Positions 1 through 9,224 are shown, counted from the first letter of the stretch. The stretch: DNA of 34,211 nucleotides from Bacteroidia bacterium (GCA_016212695.1 JACREX010000083.1:1-34211); one strand, 5' to 3'. Program-made: numbers and translations. The notes: generated from the sequence alone by a model not told the origin.

Positions 1-135
1 GTTATCCTTAATCTTTTGTTCTACAATATATGACATAGTAATATAAATTAATAACTATAATTTGGATACAAAATTATTTATTATCATAATTTTAACAAAT
101 AAAATTTTACATAGTTATTAACAAATTGATGTTAA

Positions 136-591
136 TTTAGGGTTATCGTAAGCGACAATGAGAACATTTATGTAACAGGCATCACATTAGCAAATAAAGT
201 ACGCACCATAAAATACGTACAATGCCCGTCAAATGCAAACAATGCACGCTATTCACACGCTGGTGATAATACCAACAATTTAATTACAAACGAAACAAAT
301 GACTCTCAACTTTCGTCCATCGTTAATCATCCGTCGTCAGTCGAATACGTGAACATGTACCCCAACCCAAACGACGGTAATTTCTATTTCAACTATTCAT
401 TACCGGAAAATGAGAAATGCAGGTTTGCAGTTTTCGATCAAATCGGAAAGAAGGTTTACAGCATCGACATTAAATCCGGTAGAAATACCGTAATAATCAA
501 TAGCAATGATTTCAGCAATGGTGTTTACTATTATCAGGTAACGGCAGGGAATCGTCTTGTTAAAACAGAAAGACTTGTTATCACAAAATAA
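136..591 (+). pseudogene. C-terminal remnant of a secreted SBBP-repeat / T9SS sorting-domain protein
   Basis: The frame is open from just after stop codons at 127-135 to the TAA at 591, with no convincing start; the first ATG (349) already lies inside the final domain. The beginning reads like the end of an SBBP beta-propeller repeat (DNENIYVTG). After a low-complexity Asn/Ser/Thr linker comes a type IX secretion (Por) C-terminal sorting domain: MYPNPNDGNF motif, a beta-rich middle, then NGVYYYQV and a basic end (KTERLVITK). In the family this domain is recognised by the T9SS for export across the outer membrane and is removed or used for anchoring. The long extracellular N-terminal part is missing and the 120 bases upstream are AT-rich and non-coding, so I read this as a decayed remnant. 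A frameshift with the rest of the gene left of the window is possible. Confidence 0.7.
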
Positions 592-605
592 AATTAGGTG
601 CGGTT

Positions 606-642
606 CGCTTCGGTCATTGAGTATGTCGAAATGATCGAAGCG
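606..642. repeat. Inverted repeat between convergent ends, possible bidirectional terminator
   Basis: Arms CGCTTCGGTCATT (606-618) and AATGATCGAAGCG (630-642) pair at 12 of 13 positions around an 11-base loop. It lies between the end of the sorting-domain remnant (+) and the end of waaA (-). It may terminate both transcripts, but there is no clear T-run, and the loop resembles dispersed intergenic repeats common in Bacteroidota. Confidence 0.5.
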
Positions 643-649
643 GTCCCCG

Positions 650-1894
650 TTACTTCATAACGCCCTCAACATGCTTCATAATTATTGAAGTTCCACCCCT
701 GTTTTTTTCGACATATTCCCTTGCCGCATCCGAAGACTTTTTTAAAAGCGCCGGGTCATCATAGAAGCTGTCAATGGTAGATTTCAGCGCATCATATTCT
801 TCAATCACAAACGCAGCATTGTTTTCGACTAAGTCTTTTGCTTCCTGAAATTTGTGATAATTGGGGCCAAACATCACCGGGTTGCTAAATGTTGCAGCTT
901 CAAGCGTATTGTGTATCCCCCTGCCAAAACCGCCTCCGATATACGCGATGTCTCCGTATTTGTAAAGCGAAGAAAGCATTCCGATATTGTCAATAATCAT
1001 TACATCACAGTTTTCTACGCGGGTTTCATCTGCCCCGGAAAATTTTAGTACTTTCTTTTTCACGGAAGAATAAATTCTGTCAATATTGGCAGGCTTAATT
1101 TCATGAGGAGCTATGATAAACTTAATCGTTTTCGAACCGGGCAATGGGTTAATATATTTTACTAGCAGTTCTTCGTCTTTTTCCCAGGTGCTTCCTGCAA
1201 TGACCGTAAAATTATTTTGTTTGAATTTTTCAATAAGAGGGATTTGTTTTGCCTGTTTTGCTATCTCGTAAACCCTGTCGAAACGGGTATCTCCGGAAAT
1301 GGTTACATTATTTATACCTATTGAATAAAGGAGTTTTTGAGACCTTTCGTTTTGTACAAAAATATGATTGAATAATTTCAACACGTTTCTGAAAAAATGT
1401 CCGTACCATTTGAAAAACACCTGTCCTTCCCTGAAGTTTGATGAGAAAATAAATATGGGAGTTTTTTTCCTGTGGAGAAGGCACAGATAATTATACCAGT
1501 ATTCATATTTAATAAAAAATACAATCCGCGGGTTTATTATATCAATGAATTTTCTGGCATTGCAGGGAAAATCAAAAGGCAGGTAAAAAATATGGTCGGC
1601 GCCCTGATAATTCTTACGTATCTCATAACCCGACGGAGAAAAAAAAGTAACAAGAATTTTAAAATCAGGATATTTTTTTTTAAAGGCTTCAATCACGGGC
1701 CGTCCCTGTTCAAACTCGCCTAAGGAAGCAGCGTGGAACCAGGCTGTCTTTTCTGTGGAATTTACCCGGGATTTGATTTTGTCAAACAGGTTTTTCCGTC
1801 CGGCTATAAAAAGTTTTGCCTTTTTGTTGAAGATGCTGGCAAAAAGTATAGCGAAATAATAAAACCGGAGAAAGGTGTTATATATAATGGCCAT
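650..1894 (-). CDS. waaA: 3-deoxy-D-manno-octulosonic acid (Kdo) transferase
   Basis: Transfers Kdo from CMP-Kdo to lipid A precursor at the inner face of the cytoplasmic membrane, the first step of LPS core assembly. The 414-residue length is normal for the family. There is a hydrophobic N-terminal anchor (residues about 7-23), then the glycosyltransferase-30 signature HAASLGEFEQGRPVIE, whose GEF glutamate (about E60) is the catalytic base in the family. The C-terminal GT-B half contains the nucleotide-binding stretch AYIGGGFGRGIHNTLEAA. It lies 27 bp downstream of purQ on the same strand, so the two may be cotranscribed. The CMP-Kdo-supplying gene kdsB is also in the window (17.7-18.4 kb), consistent with a Gram-negative LPS producer. 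Confidence 0.96.
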   Translation of the reverse strand: MAIIYNTFLRFYYFAILFASIFNKKAKLFIAGRKNLFDKIKSRVNSTEKTAWFHAASLGEFEQGRPVIEAFKKKYPDFKILVTFFSPSGYEIRKNYQGADHIFYLPFDFPCNARKFIDIINPRIVFFIKYEYWYNYLCLLHRKKTPIFIFSSNFREGQVFFKWYGHFFRNVLKLFNHIFVQNERSQKLLYSIGINNVTISGDTRFDRVYEIAKQAKQIPLIEKFKQNNFTVIAGSTWEKDEELLVKYINPLPGSKTIKFIIAPHEIKPANIDRIYSSVKKKVLKFSGADETRVENCDVMIIDNIGMLSSLYKYGDIAYIGGGFGRGIHNTLEAATFSNPVMFGPNYHKFQEAKDLVENNAAFVIEEYDALKSTIDSFYDDPALLKKSSDAAREYVEKNRGGTSIIMKHVEGVMK

Positions 1895-1921
1895 GGAATA
1901 TTCTAAAGTCTTTTAAGCAAC

Positions 1922-2614
1922 TCATGCGCTCAGCACCTTGATCATCGAATCGAAAATAACTTTACCGTCTGTATTGCCCAGTTCGTCATCAGAAGCTCTT
2001 TCGGGATGCGGCATCATGCCCACGACATTTCTTTTCTTATTACAGATGCCGGCAATATTATAAAGAGACCCGTTGGGGTTTGCCTCTTCCGAAACATTTC
2101 CGTCTTCGTCGCAGTAGCGGAAAAGGATCTGTTTATTATAATTAAGATCTTTTAATGATTTCTCATCTGCATAATATCTGCCCTCGCCGTGAGCGATCGG
2201 TATCTTCAACACCTTGCTGGTATCTGTTAATGCCGTGGCAAAAGTATTATTGTTCATCGCTTTGATATACGCATTTTTGCAGATGAATTTCTGGTTGGTA
2301 TTATGCAATAAAGCGCCGGGAAGCAGGCCCGATTCGCAGAGTATCTGAAACCCGTTGCAAACGCCATACACATACCCCCCTTTATTGGCAAACCTGATCA
2401 CTTCTTCCATGATCGGCGAAAACTTTGCAATGGCGCCGGACCTGAGGTAATCGCCGTAAGAAAACCCCCCCGGTAAAACCACTATATCCACGCTCTGCAG
2501 GTCTTTATCCTTATGCCATAATTTAACCGCTTCCTGCTCCATGATATATTCCAGTACATATATCATGTCGTGATCGCAGTTAGAACCGGGAAAAATAACA
2601 ACTCCGAATTTCAT
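1922..2614 (-). CDS. purQ: Phosphoribosylformylglycinamidine synthase, glutaminase subunit
   Basis: Class I glutamine amidotransferase subunit of FGAM synthase (step 4 of de novo purine synthesis): it hydrolyses glutamine and passes ammonia to PurL. The 230-residue length fits the stand-alone PurQ of multi-subunit systems. The nucleophile elbow YGVCNGFQ (C86), oxyanion strand [15 protein letters not shown], and the catalytic His/Glu in MPHPERA (H203, E205) are all present. No purL or purS is adjacent. A TAnnTTTG-like -7 box lies about 45 bp upstream on the same strand. waaA follows after 27 bp. purN, another de novo purine gene, lies 6.6 kb away but in a separate unit. Confidence 0.96.
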   Translation of the reverse strand: MKFGVVIFPGSNCDHDMIYVLEYIMEQEAVKLWHKDKDLQSVDIVVLPGGFSYGDYLRSGAIAKFSPIMEEVIRFANKGGYVYGVCNGFQILCESGLLPGALLHNTNQKFICKNAYIKAMNNNTFATALTDTSKVLKIPIAHGEGRYYADEKSLKDLNYNKQILFRYCDEDGNVSEEANPNGSLYNIAGICNKKRNVVGMMPHPERASDDELGNTDGKVIFDSMIKVLSA

Positions 2615-2659
2615 AAAAATTAATTAATCGCTTATTCCTGTTTAAGGCTTTTTACTTTT

Positions 2660-2667
2660 CAAAGATA
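2660..2667 (-). promoter_or_regulatory. Putative purQ -7 promoter box
   Basis: On the minus strand this reads TATCTTTG, an exact match to the Bacteroidota -7 consensus TAnnTTTG, 46 bp before the purQ ATG. I do not see a clear -33 TTTG partner, so this is moderate evidence only. Confidence 0.45.
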
Positions 2668-2719
2668 GATATTAAAATCTGATAAAAAATAAAATAATGT
2701 TACTCTTCGCCATTTTTTT

Positions 2720-2795
2720 CACGCAAGAACGCAAAACTCACGCAAAGTTATGTTTTTAATATAAATACTTTGCGTTCTTAGCGTCTTTGCGAGAA
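2720..2795. repeat. Dispersed inverted repeat of the CGCAAAG family
   Basis: The left arm (2722-2748) is rich in ACGCAAGA/ACGCAAAG; the right arm (2767-2791) contains ACTTTGCGTTCTTAGCG. The arms are imperfect reverse complements around an AT-rich loop. Similar CGCAAAG/CTTTGCG segments occur at 7432-7506, 9829-9858, 14701-14786 (CACAAAG variant) and 19409-19448. It lies between the divergent purQ and the 924-aa gene. Confidence 0.6.
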
Positions 2796-2860
2796 TATTA
2801 CAATGATAATTCATAAAATATTTCCCCAACCATTTGGCGCTGTTTTTTAAATTAATTTCA

Positions 2861-2868
2861 TACTTTTG
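2861..2868 (+). promoter_or_regulatory. Putative -7 promoter box of the 924-aa membrane protein gene
   Basis: TACTTTTG matches TAnnTTTG and lies 28 bp before the ATG at 2897. Transcription from here would start after position 2870, which argues against the longer start at 2834. The best upstream TTTG (2833-2836) is spaced somewhat too far for a standard -33 element. Confidence 0.45.
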
Positions 2869-2896
2869 CCTGTTGTTTAATACCTGGTTATTAAAG

Positions 2897-5671
2897 ATGA
2901 AGAAACCGCTTATCATTACAGGGATCATTGTTGTGGTTGTAGCCGCATCTGCGATATTCGGATATAAGTTCATTAAGAAAGTTATTGCACCCACGGTATC
3001 CGCGGCAATATATGCCGTTCCGATTGATGCGGCATTCGTTTTTCAGTCGAATAATTTTTACGAAACGATCCGTAAAACCGAACACGAAAGCGCCGTATGG
3101 CAGGAACTCATAAACATTCCCGGCCTTCGGAAAGCAAATAAAAACATCGCTTTTCTTGATTCCCTGTTCCGCTTAAGCCTGAAAGCAAAAGAGCTTATCC
3201 GGAATAAATCCATGACAATTTCCGCGCACCTCATCGGAGAAGACCATCTTGAATATTTATTCCTGGCGGCATTACCGGAGTCCGTTGGCATAGATGAAAT
3301 TAATAACCTGATCGGCGAACTGGTAAAAGACAAGGCAACTATAAAAACAAGAAATTACAACAATGCCGAGATATATGATGTGCATTTTGCTCATGACAAG
3401 AATATGGATTTTTTTTACACGTTGAAAAAGGGCATTTTTATTTTAAGTTTTTATTCTATCATCCTTGAAAACTCAGTTCGGCAATTAGATACACAAATAT
3501 CTTTCCTGTCCGACAGGGGGTATAAAAAAGTTCAGAAAACTGCAGGCCGGAATGTGGATGCAACTCTTTATATAAATTACCGGGAATTTCCCCGATTGAT
3601 GCTTCTTTCTTCCAATAAAAAAAATAAAGACGATGTTATCTCCTTTAAAAATTTAGCCTGCTGGACTGAATTCGACCTCAGTATTAAAAAGGATGCAGTG
3701 TTATTAAACGGGTTCACATATACCAATGATTCTTCGAATAACTATTTGAATATATTTTTAAAACAATCGCCTCAGACGATTACCCTGGCCGAAATACTCC
3801 CCGGAAACACCTCAGCATTTATTGCACTCGGGTTTAGTAACATGGGAAGATTCAATACCGATTACAGGCGGTATATTGAGTTTTCCGGACAGGGGAGTTC
3901 CTTTACGAAAGAAATGAGCAGGATCAAAAAAGAATGCGGCATCGAAATTGAAAAAATGATATATCCCCTGATAGATAAAGAAATCGGCGTGGCATTCACC
4001 GGGGTGGAAGAAAATGAAGATATAGTAAACAATGCATATGCCATCATCAAAACGGTAAACAAAACTCAGGCCGAAGAGGAATTCCTTAAATTGCTTGCAA
4101 ATTATGCAACCAATAACGGAAAAGAGGAGTCTTTTATGAAGATTAATTTTAACATTGACGACCAGACATCTTTTATGATTTATAAAATGCCCTACCCCTC
4201 GCTTATACGAAGGCTTTTCGGAAGCATGTTCTCCAAGGTGGATGCTGATTATTTTACCTTTCTTGATAATTATATGATCTTTGGTAAATCGCAGAAAGCC
4301 CTGGGTGAATTTATCCATTCGATAATATTGCAGAAAACGCTGGGAGACGATAAAAACTATAAGCAGTTTATTGATAATTTTTCCGGTAAATCCAATTTCC
4401 TTTTTTATTCCAATGTTGCCCGTTCGCCCATACTGTATGCCTCCTTCTTAAATGATGATCTTAAAAAAATAATCACCGATAATACGGCTACATTTCAAAA
4501 ATTCCAGGCTGTGGCATACCAGTTCTATTCAATGAACGACATGCTGTATAATAATATTTATTTTAAATACAACCCGGTTTATAAAGACGAACCGAAAACC
4601 ATCTGGGAAGCCAAAATTGACACGTTCGCCAATTTCAGGCCCGTGCTTGTCGAGAATTTTACCAATGATGAAAAATGTATTTTTGTTCAGGACGCGGCTA
4701 ATAATGTGTATCTGATAAACAGCGTCGGCAATAAGAAATGGAAAGTGAATGTGAAAGAAAAAATCATGAGTAATGTATTTCAGATAGATTATTTTAAAAA
4801 TAAAAAAATACAGTTTCTTTTCAGCACGAAAAATTATATTTATATTCTTGATGTTTTAGGAAACGATGTTAAGAATTTCCCGCTTCAATTAAGGTCGCCG
4901 GCAACCAACGGGGTGTCGCTGATTGATTATGAAAAGAAAAAGAATTACAGGTTGTTTATTGCCGGGGAAGACAAAAAAATCTACGCATATACCAAAGAAG
5001 GCGGCGTGTTGAAAGAATGGAAATTCACAGGAACCGACAACCCTGTAAAATCAATGATCCAATTCGTGGAATTAGATAAAAAAGACCAGCTTGTTTTTTC
5101 AGACAGCCGCAAAACATATATCACCGACAGAAAAGGGAATGTGAAAATTAAACTCAACAAGGAATTTCCCCGTTCCGCCAACAATATTTTTTATTTAAAT
5201 TCCGATAAGAAGCAGACATCCTTAGTAACTACAGACACTTCGGGAACAGTTAAATTTATTTCTTCCGAAGGAAAAGTTACCAATATTATACTTAAAAAAT
5301 ATTCCGGTAACCATTATTTTATTTTTGACGATATGAACGGCGACGGCGCAGGTGAATTTATTTTTGCCGATAAAAATAAGATAGATGTATATAAACAAAA
5401 CAAAAAATTAATTTACTCAAAAGAGTTGGAAGGCGCGGTTTCTGCATCGCCGGTAATTTTCGAGTTCACAAAGAAAACGCATAAAATGGGAGCGGTCTGC
5501 GCAGACATCAACAGAATTTATTTATTAAACAGCAACGGCTCTGTGTACAATGGATTTCCGCTCGCGGGCAAAACCATGTTCAGCATCGGATATTTTACAA
5601 AATCCAGCGATAATTTCAACCTTGTTGTCGGAAGCGCCGACCACTTTATTTATAATTACGAAATAAAATAA
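2897..5671 (+). CDS. Membrane-anchored large hypothetical protein with propeller-like C-terminal region
   Basis: I chose the ATG at 2897 (924 aa) rather than 2834: it starts a clean signal-anchor (MKKPLIITGIIVVVVAASAI), and the -7 box at 2861-2868 would put the upstream start outside the transcript. After one N-terminal transmembrane helix the rest should be periplasmic. Residues about 20-560 resemble large DUF3352-like exported proteins (NAYAIIKTVNKTQAEEEFLK region), which I recognise only loosely. From about 590 to the end are repeated blades of the type 'VYLINSVGNKKWKV', 'YIYILDVLGNDVKNFP', 'KIYAYTKEGGVLKEWKF', 'RIYLLNSNGSVYNGFP', suggesting a PQQ/WD-like beta-propeller. DDMNGDGAGEFIFAD looks like an FG-GAP-type calcium loop. 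No catalytic residues can be named. The next gene starts 28 bp downstream, so an operon is likely. Function unknown. Confidence 0.8.
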   Translation: MKKPLIITGIIVVVVAASAIFGYKFIKKVIAPTVSAAIYAVPIDAAFVFQSNNFYETIRKTEHESAVWQELINIPGLRKANKNIAFLDSLFRLSLKAKELIRNKSMTISAHLIGEDHLEYLFLAALPESVGIDEINNLIGELVKDKATIKTRNYNNAEIYDVHFAHDKNMDFFYTLKKGIFILSFYSIILENSVRQLDTQISFLSDRGYKKVQKTAGRNVDATLYINYREFPRLMLLSSNKKNKDDVISFKNLACWTEFDLSIKKDAVLLNGFTYTNDSSNNYLNIFLKQSPQTITLAEILPGNTSAFIALGFSNMGRFNTDYRRYIEFSGQGSSFTKEMSRIKKECGIEIEKMIYPLIDKEIGVAFTGVEENEDIVNNAYAIIKTVNKTQAEEEFLKLLANYATNNGKEESFMKINFNIDDQTSFMIYKMPYPSLIRRLFGSMFSKVDADYFTFLDNYMIFGKSQKALGEFIHSIILQKTLGDDKNYKQFIDNFSGKSNFLFYSNVARSPILYASFLNDDLKKIITDNTATFQKFQAVAYQFYSMNDMLYNNIYFKYNPVYKDEPKTIWEAKIDTFANFRPVLVENFTNDEKCIFVQDAANNVYLINSVGNKKWKVNVKEKIMSNVFQIDYFKNKKIQFLFSTKNYIYILDVLGNDVKNFPLQLRSPATNGVSLIDYEKKKNYRLFIAGEDKKIYAYTKEGGVLKEWKFTGTDNPVKSMIQFVELDKKDQLVFSDSRKTYITDRKGNVKIKLNKEFPRSANNIFYLNSDKKQTSLVTTDTSGTVKFISSEGKVTNIILKKYSGNHYFIFDDMNGDGAGEFIFADKNKIDVYKQNKKLIYSKELEGAVSASPVIFEFTKKTHKMGAVCADINRIYLLNSNGSVYNGFPLAGKTMFSIGYFTKSSDNFNLVVGSADHFIYNYEIK

Positions 5672-5699
5672 ATTCTCTTTGAATTAAATATAATTTGCC

Positions 5700-7406
5700 A
5701 TGAAAAAAATTTGTCTGCTTTTCGTTTTGTCAGGTATTCTCCTGACTGCGTATTTTAACTCGTGCAAAAAAGACGACTTTGATTTCAGAAAAATATCCGG
5801 CACCATGGACTGGAACCCGAGTTTTGTTTTTCCGGTTGCATATGGCAGCCTGAGTATGCGCGATATCCTTCGGGATTACGATACCACCAATCTTTTCCAT
5901 TGGGAAAGCACCGGGTTATTATATGTAATGTATAATTCCATGATAGGCCAATTCAGCGCCTATGATAAATTTTATATGGAGAACCAGTATATTTCCGAAT
6001 CTGTAAGCAGCGCTGATTTATCCCTGACCGGTTTTGACCATGCCGGAGCCACGGTTCAGTTTACAAAAACAGAGAATAAAACAATAACATTTTTTCCTGC
6101 TGATGCACAGATAGACAGCGCTCTTATTAAATCATCCACATTGGTTATGAATATTACTTCAACATTTCATCATCCAGGATCGGTTACGATTATTTTTCCA
6201 AGCATAACAAAGAACGGTATTCCTTATTCATGGACAGAACCTATTACAACATCATCAGGAACATTTTCGGTTTCCGGTAGTCATGATGGTCAAATGGAGG
6301 GATACAAAATGGATTTAACCACAACCGGATCGCACAGCATTTTACCGGTTCAGTTCAATCTCGAGTTAACGCATTCAGGAGATCCTTCCACTGCGGGCGC
6401 CATTACATTTGATGTAAAACTAAATAACATGAAATATAAAAACATGTTCGGTTTTTTCGGAACGCAGAAAGTCATTTTCCAGGGAGATTCCCTTGATCTT
6501 AAAATGTTTTCAGAAGCTTTTGCCGGAGGTTTTTATTTTGTAAACCCGCAGATGACAATCCGTATTAAAAACTCATTCGGAATACCCTGTAAATTTTTCT
6601 TCAATGATTTAAAGTCAATATCCACCCTTAATAACAACCAGATTGTGGATTTTCATAACACCCCCCCTTATTCTCCTATTCCTTTTGAATCCAATAAAAA
6701 GGATATTAATTATCCAAATCTTTTATCGGGCCAGTACGGGCAAACCGCAAAAGACAGTATTCAGTTCGACGGCACGAATACAAACTTTGCAGAAGTGGTA
6801 GGCACTTCGCCCCACTGGGTGCGCTTCCATGCCGAAGCCGATGTGAATACCGCTCCTGTAACCTATACGAATTTTATTACAGAAGACAGTTACATGTCTG
6901 CCGATGTCGAAGTGGTACTCCCGCTCTGGGGCTGGGCCAACGGCCTTGCGCTGGGCGATACTTCAAAATTTGAATTCTCGCCTTATTACCACGATTATCA
7001 TGGCAACATTCTTCAGCGCGCTCTTCTGCGGGTGACTTCAGACAATGGCTTCCCTGTTGATATCGGTCTCCAGGTTTATTTTGCAAAATACGATTCACTC
7101 ACACATATTTATACTATCAAGGACTCTCTGATGACCAACACGACGATTGTTCCGGCCGGCGATGTAAACTCCGTTGGCAGAGTGGTTACCCCGGGAACCA
7201 AAACTGCGGATATACTCATTGAACAGCAGAAACTGAAAAAAATGTATTACGACAAGACAACACATATCTTTCTCCGGGGTTATTTTAACACCAAAGATGC
7301 GGCGAATCACACCAGCGTAAAATTTTATAACGACTATAAACTCAAAATCCGACTGGGGATGCAGTGCGACTTTGGAACAAACACCAATACGCTTCAGAAT
7401 TATTAA
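5700..7406 (+). CDS. Hypothetical lipoprotein, 568 aa
   Basis: The N-terminus is a type II signal peptide: MKK, a hydrophobic stretch, and the lipobox YFNSC with the lipidated cysteine at residue 22, followed by KKDD, so export and lipid attachment to the envelope are likely. The mature part is rich in beta strands, Thr, Ser and aromatic residues with no motif I recognise; it resembles the large beta-sandwich surface lipoproteins of Bacteroidota. It starts 28 bp after the preceding membrane protein and is probably cotranscribed with it, and perhaps with the DUF5723-like gene 160 bp further on. Possible role as a cell-surface or outer-membrane partner of that protein is inference from position only. 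Confidence 0.75.
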   Translation: MKKICLLFVLSGILLTAYFNSCKKDDFDFRKISGTMDWNPSFVFPVAYGSLSMRDILRDYDTTNLFHWESTGLLYVMYNSMIGQFSAYDKFYMENQYISESVSSADLSLTGFDHAGATVQFTKTENKTITFFPADAQIDSALIKSSTLVMNITSTFHHPGSVTIIFPSITKNGIPYSWTEPITTSSGTFSVSGSHDGQMEGYKMDLTTTGSHSILPVQFNLELTHSGDPSTAGAITFDVKLNNMKYKNMFGFFGTQKVIFQGDSLDLKMFSEAFAGGFYFVNPQMTIRIKNSFGIPCKFFFNDLKSISTLNNNQIVDFHNTPPYSPIPFESNKKDINYPNLLSGQYGQTAKDSIQFDGTNTNFAEVVGTSPHWVRFHAEADVNTAPVTYTNFITEDSYMSADVEVVLPLWGWANGLALGDTSKFEFSPYYHDYHGNILQRALLRVTSDNGFPVDIGLQVYFAKYDSLTHIYTIKDSLMTNTTIVPAGDVNSVGRVVTPGTKTADILIEQQKLKKMYYDKTTHIFLRGYFNTKDAANHTSVKFYNDYKLKIRLGMQCDFGTNTNTLQNY

Positions 7407-7431
7407 TCGTTAATGCAAAAACAAAAAAATA

Positions 7432-7506
7432 TTGCACGCCAAGACGCCAAGTACGCTAGGTTTTATATAGGCAAAAACATTTTCTTTGCGAACTTTGCGC
7501 CGGCGT
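7432..7506. repeat. Dispersed CGCAAAG-family inverted repeat
   Basis: GCACGCCAAGACGCCAAG near 7437 and CTTTGCGAACTTTGCGCC near 7491 form imperfect inverted arms around a short AT-rich loop. This is the same family as the element at 2720-2795 and occupies most of the 161-bp gap between two plus-strand genes. Confidence 0.5.
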
Positions 7507-7567
7507 TTATCCTGACAAAGGAAGGACGTGAAAAAAAAAGATGGTGAATAGTAAAAAAATCTGAAAA

Positions 7568-9073
7568 ATGAAACCACTGAAAATATTATTAATTACAACA
7601 GTTATCACAATCTGTTTCCAGAGCGCATACCCGCAGCAGGACAACACCCTGTATTTTATGCGAAGCATTCCGCAGGCAAACCTGCCCAACCCCGCTTCCG
7701 GGTGCGACTGTAAAATAAATGTATGGGGGCTGGCTGTTCCTGTTTTAGGCCAGGTTCCTCCCCCGATATCGTTGAATATAGGCCATACCGGCTTCTCTTT
7801 AAAAAAAACATTTAAACACGGGGATATTATGTATTTATCGCCAGACACAAACTCGTCAATTCCAAGGCAAACGGTTGATTTGAGAGACTCGCTTACTCCG
7901 GATTTTGAGTATCTGCTGAAAGCCATGCGGCCCGTTAATTATCTCACGGCAGATTTACAGATCCATTTGCTGGGCGGCGGATTCAAATACGAAGACTGGT
8001 ATTTTTCAATAGGCATCACTGAAAAAATTAATTTTAGTTTTGGGTATCCGAAAGATCTTATCGGCTTAATATATTATGGCAACGGCGGATATGTTGACAA
8101 GCCTGCAAACCTGAGCGGCCTTGGCCTTAACTTCACCCATTACCGCGAATATTCAGCGGGAGCGCAACGGAAAATCAGTGATAAACTCAAAGTGGGCGCA
8201 CATCTGAAATGGCTGTTCGGAAAATCAAATGTAAATAACCGTAAATCCGATATCCGGTTATATTCTAGTACCGACCAACTCGAAATGGTTTCCAAATGGG
8301 AAATAAATGCCTCGCTCCCCGATTCTGTTCTGATTAACTATAAAGACGGACAGGGTAAATTAGACAGTGCAGAGTTTGATTTGAATTCCGGAGAATTTAT
8401 AGTTCCCAAATATATCATGAACCGTAAAAATTTTGGCCTTGCCCTTGATATCGGCGCTATATATCAGTTGAACGATAAGGTTGAACTATCGGCAAGCATT
8501 ATTGATATCGGTTATATCCGGTGGAAATCCAATACCTATACCTTCACGCAGAATGGCGATTATACCTGGTATGGGTTAAATTTTCTACCCTATGTAGATA
8601 CGCATAATAACCCAGACGATCTGACACAAGCGTTAATAGATTCGGTTTATAAAAACTTTATGGTTACGGGCGTGAATAAAGCTTATAATAGTTATCTCCC
8701 GACAAAAATTTACATGGGCGGTACATATAAATATAACGATAAAATTAATTTCGGGCTTTTATCAAGGACCGAAGTGTATCAGCGTAGCCTGCATCCGTCG
8801 TTTACATTATCTGTAAATACCAATTTTTTTAAATGGCTCACTGCAACGTTCAGCTATTCCATGATTAACCGCTATTTTATGAACCTTGGCTTGGGCTTCG
8901 GAGCCAAAGCGGCATTCATGCAGTTTTATGTAATAACAGATAATTTCTTCGGGATACGGCCTGAAGGTTCTACGGGTGTTCCCATGCCGTACAGTTCAAG
9001 AAATATGAATTTGCGTTTCGGATGCAATATGATTTTTGGCTGCCCCAGGCAGATTACCAAGTCGTTCCTGTAA
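7568..9073 (+). CDS. DUF5723-like outer-membrane beta-barrel protein
   Basis: 501 aa with a cleavable signal peptide (MKPLKILLITTVITICFQSAYPQ; cleavage near AYPQQ). The mature N-terminus (YFMRSIPQANLPNPA) and the alternating aromatic strands through the protein (for example WYFSIGITEKINFSFGYPKD, YNDKINFGLLSRTEVY, WLTATFSYSMINRYFMNLGLGFG) match the DUF5723 group of Bacteroidota porin-like outer-membrane proteins often found near gliding or T9SS-associated genes. The two cysteines in SGCDCK lie close to the mature N-terminus. Substrate or role is unknown. Family assignment is from memory of the N-terminal pattern and barrel character. Confidence 0.7.
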   Translation: MKPLKILLITTVITICFQSAYPQQDNTLYFMRSIPQANLPNPASGCDCKINVWGLAVPVLGQVPPPISLNIGHTGFSLKKTFKHGDIMYLSPDTNSSIPRQTVDLRDSLTPDFEYLLKAMRPVNYLTADLQIHLLGGGFKYEDWYFSIGITEKINFSFGYPKDLIGLIYYGNGGYVDKPANLSGLGLNFTHYREYSAGAQRKISDKLKVGAHLKWLFGKSNVNNRKSDIRLYSSTDQLEMVSKWEINASLPDSVLINYKDGQGKLDSAEFDLNSGEFIVPKYIMNRKNFGLALDIGAIYQLNDKVELSASIIDIGYIRWKSNTYTFTQNGDYTWYGLNFLPYVDTHNNPDDLTQALIDSVYKNFMVTGVNKAYNSYLPTKIYMGGTYKYNDKINFGLLSRTEVYQRSLHPSFTLSVNTNFFKWLTATFSYSMINRYFMNLGLGFGAKAAFMQFYVITDNFFGIRPEGSTGVPMPYSSRNMNLRFGCNMIFGCPRQITKSFL

Positions 9074-9077
9074 AATA

Positions 9078-9200
9078 GTAATCGGTGTTCGGTTTCGCCT
9101 GCGGCGGACGGTAATCGGTGGGTTCGTACTTGACTGTCGACTGATGACTGACGATGTAAGAGGTATGAAATCCCATACCGATTACCGATTACCTATTACC
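9078..9200. repeat. GTAATCGG-type intergenic inverted repeat
   Basis: GTAATCGGTG occurs at 9078-9087 and again near 9111, and the reverse-complement form (ACCGATTACCGATTACC) at about 9177-9193, enclosing GCCTGCGGCGGACGG and GACTG/GATGACTGACG microrepeats. The same sequence family appears at 25419-25450, 25925-25947 and 32191-32344. It lies between the convergent DUF5723-like gene and purN and may act as a terminator or be a REP/MITE-like element. Confidence 0.65.
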
Positions 9201-9224
9201 TATAAAATTTAGGCCATTCAAGGT

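Noticed and set aside
1-135. Coding sequence at the window start
   Set aside because: Stops occur in the frame of the sorting-domain fragment and the composition is AT-rich; nothing recognisable is translated.
2834-2896. Longer N-terminus of the 924-aa protein
   Set aside because: The upstream stretch contains the -7 promoter box and would precede the natural signal anchor.
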